Below, in pieces: positions 27,940 to 53,430 of a stretch of 64,000 bases of DNA. Location: the NCBI GenBank assembly GCA_910591455.2, contig OU342811.1, positions 4,747,947 through 4,811,946 on the forward strand, in the 5' to 3' direction. Each line of letters opens with the position of its first letter. The first letter of the stretch is position 1. This DNA comes from Pholis gunnellus. Taxonomy: Eukaryota > Chordata > Actinopteri > Perciformes > Pholidae. The notes beneath the pieces were generated by a model. The model was given only the letters and a program-made list of their open reading frames with translations, ran no database searches and had not been told where the DNA came from. The position numbers and the translations under genes were made by a program.

Positions 27940-29669
27940 GATGTGTGTGTGCAGGTTCACAGGGAGGCGGTGTTCTACAACATCCAGCCGCTGATCAAAC
28001 GCTTGGAGGAAGCTCCCCAGCTGTTCGGAGAGCTGGTGGGGAGGCAGCAGTTCCTCTCCAGAGTCCCGCACTACAAAGAAAACATCGAGGTCAGCTGATG
28101 GACTTTGTGCCTTTTTTGTATAGTTTGAGTTTTCTACAGGTGGCACTCTTTAATTTTACAGGATTAACAGACGAGAGAAAAAAAAGTGTCACCTGTAAAA
28201 GACAAAGAAATCTGAGTTCATGCTAAATAACCAACCTCTCCTCTGTTCACTGCTGCACATCACTAACTCAGATGGCTTGTTTTAATGTTTTTCTGGGAAC
28301 GTTTTAAAGTTCATATTTGCATACACATATATGAGATTGTTAACTTCCTTAAGATCCTTAACTTTCACTACAGAAGTAATTCAAAACTATTCCCATGTGT
28401 CTTCAGCCATCATCACAATATATTACAGCCTCTGTGGAGTCTTTGAAGACAGCTGACGAGGTTTATGTTTTCTCTGACAAACGCACATGTTGGTGTTTTA
28501 TGTTTGCTTTGCCCGAAAACCTGGTGGTTGTTTCTATAGGTCGATTTACAGATATGTTCATTGCATTCATGCTTGCTGCCATTTTTATTCATATATTATA
28601 AACATTTTTTAATATCAAAAGCTCAGATTGGCCTCAGAGCACACTATTTGAATTGTGAAAAAAAGTAATGGTCGTGGGTAGTGGGTAATGGTAGTTAATT
28701 ACTGTTTATTATTACTATTGTTTTTATTATTGTTGTAGTTATTATTTGAAAATACTATTATTTTAAGCAACAAAAAAATCTGGAATAAGTATCATTATTC
28801 ACTTGAAATAGCAATTATAATTATTTTTATTATGATTAGAAAATAGTATTTATTTTCAGGAGAAAAAAAATCTGGAACAAATATTATTTTTCACTTGAAA
28901 TAATAATTATTATTCGACAATACTATTAATTTCAGGAACAAGAGATCTGGTATTAATCACTCGAAAGACCAAATGGACTGAACAATGAAATATGTCAGAA
29001 TCAAAGACAAACTGCCTTAATATGACAATAACAAGAATGATTAAATCATCCATGAACTCCTGTTATGTAAAGTAACGCTAACGCAACTATTAAAAGAAAA
29101 CACTCATTTAAAGTAGTAAAATAGTTCCCGTGGCTTTTCCTGATTCATGTGAAATCAGCTGACAGTTGTTGGATGCAACTCTTCAACGCAGTAATCTAAT
29201 TGGCTACTAGATGAACGCAGTAATCTAATTGGCTACTAGATGAACGCAGTAATCTAATTGGCTACTAGATGAACGCAGTAATCTAATTGGCTACTAGATG
29301 AACGCAGTAATCTAATTGGCTACTAGATGAACGCAGTAATCTCGCTCTTCTTCCCAGGTGCTCGTTCGCATCGCCAGAGCCGAAGCCATCGCCGCCCGCT
29401 GCTCCACCATCATGATCTGCGTTCTGCGGACAGAGGAGGAGCTGGGTTTCTATGACAACGCCATCAGCAGCCTGGAGGCGGATAAGGAGTCCGTGGTGAC
29501 ATTCGGGCCCTGGAAGGCCGCCCCGTCCGTCAGGGACCTGCTGGACAGCGTGAAGATGGACATCGAGAGTCAGGGCTACAGGGTGAGCATCCAGCCTCAC
29601 GTGGTGGAGAAGAGCTTCCTGTCCAGGAGCTACAACTACTTCTACAAACTCACGTTCACCTGGTGGTGA
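25871..29669 (+). CDS. kctd14: BTB/POZ domain protein KCTD14
   Basis: Exons 25871-25924, 27636-27860, 27955-28089 and 29358-29669 (stop 29667-29669) join in phase to 241 aa. After an 18-residue leader comes a potassium-channel-tetramerisation-type BTB domain (about residues 23-120) opening with VQLNVGGQLFSTH and containing FIDRDGSHFAAVLEFLR. The KCTD-specific C-terminal region has VRIARAEAIAARCSTI and ends YKLTFTWW, a C-terminus shared with KCTD14 and its relative KCTD7. KCTD proteins form oligomers and several are cullin-3 substrate adaptors; for KCTD14 this is inference. The location next to ints4 and aamdc matches mammals and supports orthology. Exon 2 has a second in-frame acceptor 21 nt upstream. 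Confidence 0.92.
26285..26415 (-). repeat. Copy of the 'cagtggtgga' dispersed teleost repeat
   Basis: aatgtagtagaatagaagta and gtaaaatggaaatac are the reverse complement of the classic fish repeat that includes the gagtatttccatttt and ctactccactaca blocks. Related pieces lie at 30114, 32280, 37205, 51900 and 52600-52815. It sits in kctd14 intron 1. Confidence 0.55.
27542..27635 (+). repeat. Pyrimidine microsatellite serving as the kctd14 exon 2 acceptor tract
   Basis: A (tttc)n/(ct)n run of about 90 bases ends in two successive ctcag acceptors (27614 and 27635). It doubles as an unusually long polypyrimidine tract. Confidence 0.85.
27903..27937. repeat. AT microsatellite in kctd14 intron 2
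   Basis: About 17 alternating at units within a 94-bp intron, just before the exon 3 acceptor. Confidence 0.9.
28620..29180. other. AT-rich part of kctd14 intron 3
   Basis: Repeated ttattatt/aataat words and aacaaaaaaatctgg / gagaaaaaaaatctgg near-duplicates (28772, 28860, 28936) suggest a degenerate tandem duplication. No coding signal was seen. Confidence 0.4.
29185..29342 (+). repeat. 29-bp tandem repeat, five and a half copies, next to the kctd14 last-exon acceptor
   Basis: The unit aacgcagtaatctaattggc + tactagatg starts at 29185, 29214, 29243, 29272 and 29301, with a partial unit at 29330. The copies look identical, so the array is young. It stops 15 bp before the exon 4 acceptor at 29357. 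Each unit carries a branch-point-like atctaat. Confidence 0.95.
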
Positions 29670-30600
29670 TGATCCAGAGCAGGTGGAGACTGTAAATATC
29701 TGACAAAGAACAGACGCTGCGAGTCGTTCATTAACACTTTCAAAACTTGTTGCACCTTTATGAAAAGAAGTGGGTCTTGATTTTGCACACTAGCCATTTT
29801 AGACACAAGGGGTCAGTAAAGCATGTGTATATAATGAATATCAAAGGTGGTGTGGTTTACAACAAAGACCTTTGTCTTATGCTTAGTCTTATTTTAGGTG
29901 CTGATAAATATGGATATTGATTCATATCCTGTGTAATGTCAGTGAAATCTGTAGCTAAATATGAATAAAGGACAACTACTAAACTTTACAACAAAGGTTT
30001 TTTTCAGTAGTCTCATACCTTGACCAGCTAGAAGGGAATGGACATATTAACACGAACACCAGGACAATATGATGTCATACAAATGAACAGCATGAATAAC
30101 ATGCTTTTGTGCAGTGGTGAAAGAAGTATTTAAATAATGTCAGTAAGTAAAATTACAGAAGTATCGTGTTCATAGAGAGTGGCTACTGTCAGTTTCATTC
30201 TATTATAATTCAGGTGTTGATATGTGAACTCTATGATATTGTTGGAGCTTATTTTAACTACTTCATATATTTTTGGCAGTTGGGATCTGTGTGAATGATT
30301 TTAGAAACAGATCGTACATTTTGTGTGCGTGAAATCTTAATTATGAAAAGTCACTAGTGACTGTGGCTCTTAAATAAATGAAGTGAAAATCTGTTTCTCC
30401 GAAATGATTCTCTGCAAATGAGTTTGGTGTGAGAAACACCTGAGTTCATGCGTCGTGCCAGGGGAAGTCGTGCCACAGCGTTGGGCCAGCCACCACTCGG
30501 ATTATAAGAAACCAAAAAAAAGGTTGAAAAACAGAAAAGCTGAACACGCACGTCAGGGCAGGGTTTCATGTCAGACCACTTCCTGTGTGATCAGAGTGTG
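29670..30600. other. kctd14 3' UTR/flank
   Basis: Likely 3' UTR after the stop; gaataaagg at about 29963 may supply the polyadenylation signal. At about 30114-30200 there is a diverged gcagtggtgaaagaagtatt repeat. No other gene was recognised. Confidence 0.4.
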
Positions 30601-30604
30601 AAAA

Positions 30605-30800
30605 ACAACGGTGAGCATGAGTGAGATGGGCAAAAATACAAAAAAAAACTCAAATAAATCTATGAAAGTAAAACACAAAATACTGGTGCCAGAAAATGTA
30701 ACAAAATACATGTAAGTAGTATTTAAAATATAGGAAATAGTTTTTTCTGGATTTTCCGTTTTCTCGCAATTTGGTATAGCAGAGCATTCAGGTTTATGTA
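30605..30800 (+). repeat. Dispersed repeat, partner of 8585-8690
   Basis: ttctggattttccgttttct and tggtatagcagagcattcag match the inverted copy at 8.6 kb, and the preceding gatgggcaaaaatac block matches its other side. No protein is encoded. Confidence 0.65.
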
Positions 30801-30889
30801 CACAAAGCTCTGGTGAACCCCACAAAACAGTTGGAGTTGTGTATATTTTTCATATATCTTGTGTGAAAGTGTTAAAGCATGAAAACTCT

Positions 30890-31145
30890 TTTTTTGGATG
30901 ACGTCTTGCTCCGTTGGTCAGTCGGTTCACCGCGTGGGTCCAGACTGAAATTCCTCGGAGGGTTTAGATCCCTAGAGGATGAATCCTACACCACGACCCA
31001 CCACGAGGACACTTGTGGTTTGGGCTTAAGTGTAGCTCGGATTGCCACCGTTCATGTTCCGCTCAGGTCAATTTGTAATAACTTGGTGATCCTGACTTTC
31101 CATTTAGCGTCATCATCATGTCAACATTTCAATTTGTCCAATACT
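30890..31145 (+). repeat. Dispersed teleost repeat, related to 2185-2455
   Basis: Contains gatccctagaggatgaatcc, ttggtgatcctgactttcc and caatttgtccaatactttgg, the wording of an abundant fish repeat. It is non-coding. Confidence 0.6.
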
Positions 31146-32199
31146 TTGGTGAATGATATCCCATGAGCCCCGACTGTGTTTGGAGCTGATGAGCAAAGTG
31201 AGTTCACAGAAATGAGCATGGACGTGCGACCCTCGTATAGTTTTAACCACAGCGTGATACAATCGCACTTCCTCTTAAATAAAAACCCCGGTGGTGAAAA
31301 GTTGCCCACTGTTGCATTTCACACCTTAGATCATATGAAAAGAAAAGTGAATCCTTTTATTTCTCTTTGCTTTAAATGTGCCATTTCTCTCAGCAGGCTC
31401 AGAGTTTGCATGTCTATGATTGCTGCCAACAAAGGTTTCAGCTGAATGACACCACGAACATCTGTGTTCACTTCCATCTTCTTATAAATCAGTGTCAGTA
31501 TCTTGACAACCTGTTACAGCAGCATAGAAGAAAAACATCACACGTCACAGGAAATCACAGGATCAACAACATACCACACATTCATTTCAAAGGAAAAACT
31601 ATTTCAACAAGTTTCTTTTTATTTCCTGGTACTATTTGTTCTAATTCAGTTTTGTTCTATAAAGTGAAACTGTAGAAGCAGTACGTTACTACTTTGAATT
31701 TATACGCAATGTGACAATTTAGGAAGAAGTTGAAAATTTATATTTTTTACTTAAAAGAACCTTTTAAACTAGAAAGTATTTTAGGTATGGATTTACAAGG
31801 AAAAACTAAATCTAGAAATGGACCAAATTAACTAAATGCTTGGCTATAGACAATAACAAACATTTTAATACTTTTTATACAAAAAAGATCTATATATATA
31901 TATATATACATATATACATATATATTTTTTTATAAACATTTTTAATGCTGAAAGAAACTTTCAAATAAAGTATAAAGAAATGTGACAATGGTGTGTTGGT
32001 GATTTAATATTAAGCCAATGAATGGAATATTTTTTTATTAATAAAATAAATAGTGTAAAATAAAATACAAAAGTGTCCCTCACAACAGTAAAGATGAAGG
32101 CAGATGTGTGTGTCCTATCAGGTCTGTGTAACACAGGAAATGTAAACAGAGCTGCTTCAGAGGTGGAAGAGCAGCAGCTGTTGAGGTGAAACCTCTGAC
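31146..32199. other. Intergenic, AT-rich, no gene seen
   Basis: Includes a short (ta)n stretch around 31889-31925. Open frames here are short and composition-driven. The last 100 bp are the presumed 5' region of the Ig-domain gene. Confidence 0.4.
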
Positions 32200-34668
32200 A
32201 TGACGTCCAGAGAAAACCTGATGAGAGTTCTGCTGCTCGCCAGTCTGCTTCTAACAGGTACACTTTTATTTGGTCAGGGGTAGAAAGAAGAAGTACTTTA
32301 CTTTATTAAAAGTATATAACTATGTAATCTGATAAATGCACAAAGTGAAAGTCAAGGTTCTGACCCTCGAAAGGGTGAGACGACAAGTCTGATTAATGAG
32401 AGAAGAAAGAAGAAGAAAGCTTGAATTAAGATAAATTCACTTTTGGGATATTTCTCTCCCTTTTTTTAACTTGTATTGGATCATTTGACCAGGTACAACT
32501 CATCTAAAACATGTCGGAGGCTGCAAGTGGATTTTTTGTGAGGGGAGGAGCAAACCAAACACTTTAACAATGCATCATATATTACATAATCTTATTTTCT
32601 GTCTTAATCTGAAAAGTACATCCATAGCTGTCAAATAAATGTGGATTAGATATTTTCAGCTGATTAGGGTATAAGTATAGAGCAGCATAAAGTGTACCTC
32701 AAACTTGTACTTAAGTATCCACCAAGGGATTTGGTTAGGTTCATGTCTGTTCCTCAGATGTGGTCGGTGTTTGGTTTTGCAGTCAAAGACCACTCGGTTT
32801 AATGATTTCTACATTTTAATTGTGTTATATTCTATAAATCATCCAATCTACCATGGCGAATATATCCAGCCCCCTCATACATTTCTGGCCAAGAGCTTCA
32901 GGGAGATTTTCATCATATCTTCTTTTAAATCCTCCATGTCTCAGCTTTTGAAAGTTGTAGTCAAATGTCGTGGATTTTTATAAATGATAAACTAATTTAA
33001 CAAAATGAAAATGAGTTTATCACTTTGGTGACTTCTGTGTTTCCAGTTGTGCGGTGCAGTAAAGATGCAGTGTTGTTGTACAGCAGAATTGGAGGCGACG
33101 CCCTCCTGCCGTGTTTCAGCCCGGCCTCCCTCAACTGCTCCTTGATCTCCTGGACCTTCTACCGAGGCCGGGAGCGCTACACTGAGGAGGTCAGCGGGGG
33201 TCGGGTACGGGAGGACTCTGACAAGTCCAGCCGCCTGTCCGTGGCGCCCAACTGCTCTCTCGCCCTCCGCGACCTCGTCGCCGACGACGCCGGCTCCTAC
33301 GCCTGCCTGCAGCACGGACAGTCCATCACCGCCGTTTACGTCTCTGTCCTCGCCATCACTTCGCCCTCCACCGTGACCGAGCTGCAGCCCGGAGGACGCC
33401 TCGCCCTGAGCTGCATCCTCTTTACCTACTACGACGCTGTGCTCTGCGAGCGGCCCTCCACCGTGTTCAACCTCAACTGGGCTGCTGAGGACGGTGCTAT
33501 GCTGCGCAACGAGACCAGGTTCTCAGTTTTCTGTCCTGTTTCCGTTACTAGTCACTGCCACCTTTCAACTGTGTTGTGTGATACATATTGAGGAAAATAA
33601 CTTTTTATTAACCAAAATGATAGTTTTCAACTAATAAACATCATGGATGGATGGATGGAACAAACTGTTGCTTTGAACACATAGTAGTGAAATAAATAAT
33701 ACAGAATGAAATACAAAACACAAAAAGAATAATAATATCAAAATTGATAAGAATAGGTAATGAAAATAGTTACAATAGTTGAAAAGTTAGGAATGACTTA
33801 AAAGGTCATGAGAATATTTGTTTTGTATTTTTGTGGAAGAAATTGGCTTCCGCACATTTTTACAAAGCACAAACCTGTATTTAATTATCAGTATTCTTAA
33901 CATTAAAGGATGATTTAGTTTACTTATTGTCAACAATTCCCACGAAAACCCCAAAACCAACAATGTGTTCCGACTCTCATGGTCCCCTACTTCCCCCGTC
34001 TGTGGCTCTCCGTCCAGAGTCCAATGGTTCCTACTGAAGACGCAGATCTTTTAAAAGGGACTTACAGTTATTAAGTTTAATTTTTTGCAATTTCCTAAAA
34101 CAGCTGCTCATAGTTTTTATCAAACAAGTAGGAGGAATTAGTGCATTTGTTGGGGACTATTTTCTGCTGCGGATTAATCGTGCTCTAGTATTTGTGGCAG
34201 CAGGACGGTGTGTCGGATTGAGTCAAAATTAACTACAGTGTGTGTTCTTGAAGGAACATGTCACCCAGTGCAACAGTGTGGCTCATTCACGTGTTTTTAA
34301 ATTGTTTTTCCCCCCCTCTGCGCAGGCACAAGCTGATCTTCAACACCAGTTGCCACATCACTCTGGTCATGGAACTCAAGAGGGAAGACAACAACAGGAA
34401 GTGGAGGTGTCAGGTGAGAGACCGAGAGAACAGCAGTGTGGCGTTTCAGGACTTCACTTCTGCCTTTTTGTTCCAAAATCCTCCCGCCGCCCAGACTCCG
34501 CCTCCTTCGTCCTCCTCAGACGGTCCAGTCCAGCTGCCCATCAGCCGCATCGTGCTCTGTGTGGCCCTGCCGGTCATGGTGCTCACAGTGGGATTCTTTA
34601 CATGGAGAAAGGACCGTAAGAGGGCCAAAGCATCTGCAGCTGGCATCAAGGTGCAGGAAATTAACTGA
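32200..34668 (+). CDS. Two-Ig-domain type I membrane protein, unnamed
   Basis: Three exons, 32200-32257, 33047-33518 and 34326-34668, join in phase to 290 aa. Exon 1 is a signal peptide (MRVLLLASLLLT). Exon 2 holds a V-type Ig domain with Cys42, Trp55 and the DDAGSYAC motif (Cys106), then the start of a second Ig domain (Cys142, LNWAAEDG). Exon 3 completes domain 2 (WRCQV, Cys205), then a Pro/Ser stalk, a membrane segment at about 248-269 and a short basic tail (WRKDRKRAK) without ITIM or ITAM. Potential N-glycosylation sites include NCS (twice), NET and NTS. It looks like the fish-specific leukocyte-type Ig receptors; I cannot name an orthologue. Domain 2 is split by an intron, which is unusual for a simple Ig exon but common in this fish group. 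The frame is intact. Confidence 0.82.
33519..34325. other. Intron 2 of the Ig-domain gene
   Basis: About 0.8 kb with a short (atgg)n stretch near 33645. No gene is nested in it. Confidence 0.6.
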
Positions 34669-36660
34669 CTGTTCATCCCTGCATCTGTTTCTGTGTTTTT
34701 TTGCCATTAAACTGGATTTTGCTAATTTTGCAAGCCCTAAATCTTTATGGATCACAGACATTGTAGACATGTTATAACGTGTTGTGTGTTGCAATTCATA
34801 TTTGTATAGGCCTTCATTTTATACATGAAGCTACGCTAACAATAACAGTAGGGAAATGCATAGTCCAAAACAGAATGTGTCTTCACTTGTTTTGCAAAGA
34901 AAACTAAAACAATTTTGGGTGGCGGCAGAAATTGCCCATAAAACTTAAATATTTTATGGCTGCAAGATTTTGGTCAGGATTTATTAGGCAGTAGACCTTT
35001 AACAGAGCTTAAAAACAGTTAGCAACTGTATATCATATTTGGTATTATTATCAGAAATTACACAAAAACTGGAGAGATCTGAACAGAGCAGATAAAGCAA
35101 AGAGAAAATGGTGAGATTTCATTTGTTTAAATGTCTCAGAATGGCAGCTGTGCTGGGTGGCAAGCAAGCCTCAACTTTGTAGATGTTCCTCAATTGTGTG
35201 CAAATCTGACTGATTTCTGTTTGTAGTTTTTGGCATCGAACAGCTTCCCCTCCTCTGGGTATAAAGAATCATAATTGTTCGTCATGTTTTTGATGCGATA
35301 CTTTCTGAACATCAAGGCATCCCATCTAAAGTCCCCATCAAAATGTTGAGCAACTCATCTTTTCTTCCTTGATATTAACTTAATGAGCAGCGAGCAGCGG
35401 TTGTTGAAATAAGTGCAGTCGTGTTAGTTGTATGTAACAGAAGTAGAATTAGTTGTAGTGGTAGTTGTGCAATTTATAGTATAGTGTGTTTGAGTTATGA
35501 AGACTTGAGAGAAAGAAACCATTTTCCATTTCTATGCTTTGAATTTATTAGAATTATACATTAAATATATAATATTAAAACACTGTGTCACTGTAGAGTC
35601 TGTGTTAATGAATGATGGTGTGTAATAGGTTCAACCAAATGTAAGAAAAAACATCCTGCCGAAGTGCCTTTGAGCAAGGCGGCTGCTGCGGCAGCTATGG
35701 TTCTGCAGGTCATCATGACACTGACAAAACAGGGTCGGTGACTGTGTAAACTGTGAATCTTACTTTTAAATGTGGTCATTTAATGCAAGTCGTGTGGCAG
35801 TGTAAATAATTAAATTGATGAACATATCTATCCACATTGAATTGTTTTCTCAAAAACAGTGCCTTTAATTGTACCTGTAGAATCTTTGAATAAACGTTTA
35901 ATCAGCCACATTACAAAACTTACAAGTAGTAATTAATTCTTTCTTGCAAAACAACCAATCACGCTCTGGTTGCAGCTTCTTCAATATGAGGATTTGTTGC
36001 TTTTCTCTGTTTTGCATCATTGTAAAGTGATTAACTTTGGGTTTTGGACAGTTTGACTGACAATAAAACCTCTAAAGAAGTCACAGGGAACCTGGGTTGG
36101 ACATTTTTCTCAATACAGAATCAGTTAATTTGGAAAATAATGATCAGTTTGATAAATAATGAAACCAACTATTAAAAGATACTACTTGAATAAAGAAGAA
36201 GTAATTATTTTGAATTAACAATTTTACATTATCCTAAATGTCAGTTTATGTTAAATTCAAAAGATCACATTGTTTTAAAGTGTAGCAGATAATTGTAAAA
36301 TTTGTCATATTTGTCCAAATTGACTGTGATCTGCCAGCAATATATAACGCTGGGTTCAGGATAGGTTTGCAGTTTTCGAAGTCTATCTTGAATATCATAT
36401 CGTAATGTTGATTGAAAGGGTTATTATTGCTGTAATTGTTCCTCCTGTGCACACTGGCTTCAAGTAAATAGAGCGTTCATGGTCATGAGTCATGACATGT
36501 AGTAAAAACAAAAGTCAATTTAGCGAGTAAACAGGAACAAGAGTAATTTACAAAACGCCTTTTACCTTCCTTGCCATAGCTACGGGAAGTACAAAGGGCC
36601 AAATATATGTTGCTGGCTGAATGCTGAATAGAACACTTGGCTACTCATCTTTCCCTGAAC
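34669..36660. other. Intergenic between the Ig gene and ints4
   Basis: Nothing coding recognised. The ints4 promoter should lie in the last 200 bp, with a gctacgggaag Ets-like site near 36580 and no TATA box. Confidence 0.45.
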
Positions 36661-51012
<14,352 letters not shown>

Positions 51013-51608
51013 CGCAACTCTTCAACGGAGGACACACAGATGAGGCTCTCGCTCTATGGCCACACATTCAATTTTAGAATTAGGCCAAGCGTAAATGTAA
51101 TTTATGGTTAAGCAGTAGGAAGCACTAGAGTGGGTTTTACTCGTGCCGAATTGTATGGGGAATATTTTTGTACTTTATGATAAAAAGTTTATGATAAAGA
51201 CAAACCCATGTGATGGAGATGACTCATTTTCAAATTTTATTTTGTGTATCAAACAAGCAGAAATACACACACTGAACTACACATCCATTACCTTTAACCA
51301 CCATATGACCTGACCATATGTTTGTTAGCTGACAGTTGAAAAGTGGTCGTTGTGCTTTAACATTCCACAAAATGGACCTGTAAAATCAAATGGAGTTGCA
51401 TTGCATCTTCAATTTGTTACAAAAGAAGATTTATAATAATTGATTGGACATTAGGATGTTTCAATCTGACCCTAAATCAGTGGTCTGCAGTCACGCTGAG
51501 AAAAGCATGAAGCTAGCAGAGCTAGCCAGCTGTATCTAAAACCCAGACTGTGGGACATGGTGCACTGCAGGCTGTCCTCTGTCCCGTGTAAGGCTAAAGG
51601 TGACGTCA

Positions 51609-52519
51609 TCAACAGGTGGAGTGGAAGACCCCCCCCACCTTGGCGCCCTGGCCAGCCAGTTTGTTGTATTCGGCAACGGCCTTCTCCGTCTGCAGGACCC
51701 TGACGTCGACGCCCTTCTGCGTCACGAAGTCCAGCGTGGAGGAGGGAACCTGAGAGAGGAGACGACCGCACATACAAAAACAAATTAAAGAAATGTCCAC
51801 CTTCACCAGTTTTAACATTAAAGTGAGAGCACATTAATGCATCATTAATTCAAAACTAATGTAATCTAAATGATTCCAAAATGAGACATCCTGCATTAAG
51901 AGTACTTTTTGTTTCGGTACTTTTAAGTAGTTTGTGTTCTGTGCTTTTACCGAGGTAAAGATTTGAATCCATCACTTGTAACTGAGTAATTCTACTCCGC
52001 AGTAATGTTACTTTTACTTAAGCACTAGATGTGAGAATGTGCTTCACTACTGCTGTGCCCTGAACGCTGAAGTTACTGCTGCTCACACTACTCCTTCTGC
52101 CTGGACTACGTATAGCATCATAAAGGGATGATAGGTATTCCTTTGTACCCCTGGATAAATGGACCTTTTCTGTAGGTCTGTTTTACCTGCAGAGCTTCAC
52201 TCATTCCTCTGCCGATGACCAACAAGTCTATCCCCTTCTTCAGCACCTCCTCCAGGTCGGCGGGTTGGACTCCCGGGGAATGCTGGGTATGTGGAAAAGG
52301 CAAGATAGTATGTGTGTGTGAGCACTGTCGTCGACATGCAGTCCTGCGTGTCTATTTTGTGTGTATCATGGTTCCAGTTCCACTCACCTCGGTCCCCGTC
52401 TCCCTCCAGTCCCAGGCCCGGCTGCCTCCGGGCCAGACCTTACAGTCCTTGTAGCTGGAGGAGCATCCCTTCACCTTCATGTGGCCCCAGGACAGAGAGG
52501 CGATCTCTGGAGAGGACAT
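51609..52519 (-). CDS. aamdc: AAMDC / Mth938 domain-containing protein
   Basis: On the minus strand, coding exons 52519-52388, 52282-52187 and 51749-51609 join in phase to exactly 122 aa, the human length. The start gives MSSPEIASLSWGHMKVKG, followed by CKVWPGGSRAWDW; the middle exon holds EEVLKKGIDLLVIGRGMSE; the last holds GVDVRVLQTEKAVAEYN and ends GGVFHSTC. The small alpha/beta Mth938 fold is linked in mammals to adipogenesis and MYC/folate metabolism; the biochemical role is unsettled. The first coding exon continues upstream to an acceptor at 52531. The gene lies tail-to-tail with ints4 (about 600 bp between stops), as in the mammalian cluster. Confidence 0.95.
51890..52045 (-). repeat. 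Diverged 'cagtggtgga' repeat in aamdc intron 2
   Basis: gagtaattctactccgcagt and gttacttttacttaag belong to the same fish repeat family as 37205 and 52600. The copy is diverged. Confidence 0.4.
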
Positions 52520-52599
52520 GTCATGTGATGACTGTAAGATGAGAGCGACACGGTGGAAGACGAGGACTCTGTAGAGTATGTACAAGTGATTAAATACGG

Positions 52600-52815
52600 T
52601 TCCAACAGAGCTTTGAAAACACCAATAAAAGCTCCTGGTGCCATACATCTTACTGGTTCATTTCATATTTTGCTAGTTAGTGGCTGCATTTATACATCTA
52701 AAATAGTGGTGTACTGTAAGCTACATAAAATGGGAAAACTCGAGGACAAGTACCTAGAATTTGTACTAAATTTGCCTACAGTACATGAGTAAATGTACTT
52801 ACATTCCACCACTGA
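52600..52815 (-). repeat. 'cagtggtgga' repeat in the aamdc 5' intron
   Basis: The reverse complement begins tcagtggtggaatgtaagta, then catttactcatgtactgtag, the canonical end of this abundant teleost element. Confidence 0.65.
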
Positions 52816-53374
52816 TAAAACTATAACGTTATTTTAATTATCCCTTAAAGTTCTTGTGCATGTGATTGTTTGGCCACTACATTTTACCGGAGATGCTGGT
52901 GTCATTTAATGTTTGTGTCATTCCCGGTTACTCTGATAGATGAATAACTCGTACATGACGAATTGTTATCTGGACAACACCAGCTCGGGCCATAATTACA
53001 CCACGCGCCAATTAATCAAAATGTATTAATGCTACTTAATATGTTGTGCTTAATATTTCGGCTACAGACACAGAGGTGTATAATTTACAGTGAAGTCAGC
53101 TGAGGTGAACATTAGTCGGCTGCAAAGACAGAATAAATGATCCACTGCCAGTTCTGCCGCTAGTGATAGGAGCTATTTTTGTACTGGGTATACACTTACT
53201 GGCTCACTACACACCAAACCAGAAACTGCGAAAAAACGTACGTTTGTTGTATTAATAAACCGAAGCAGGTTAAAAACAATTACATTTGCAGCCGCAATAA
53301 TGCTGTCGTTGGAGGTTCCTGACGCTGTTAGAGGGAAGTCATGGAGCTACTTTCTATGCTGTGCTGCTGCTTAC

Positions 53375-53430
53375 CTCGTCGATGTCAGCAGACTGGACAC
53401 GCCCCCTCCGAAAATGATTCTACCTCCTAC
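53375..53430 (-). other. Probable non-coding first exon of aamdc
   Basis: On the minus strand, gctgacatcgacgag is followed by a consensus donor gtaagc at 53374. The matching acceptor (cttacag) lies at 52532-52538, 12 bases before the aamdc start codon. A GC-box-like ggagggggcgtgtcc sits just inside the upstream edge. The 5' border is approximate. Confidence 0.5.

Noticed and set aside
29185..29342. CRISPR-like regular 29-bp repeats
   Set aside because: The units abut with no spacers, the array is in an intron of a vertebrate gene, and no cas genes exist.
33519..33591. Read-through end of the Ig exon 2 frame (to 33591) as the true C-terminus
   Set aside because: A consensus donor at 33519 and an in-phase downstream exon completing the second Ig domain and adding a membrane segment explain the gene better. 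A truncated secreted form cannot be excluded.
35640..35740. tRNA-derived SINE suggested by gtgcctttgagcaaggc
   Set aside because: No tRNA A/B boxes or tail could be aligned, and the resemblance is too short.
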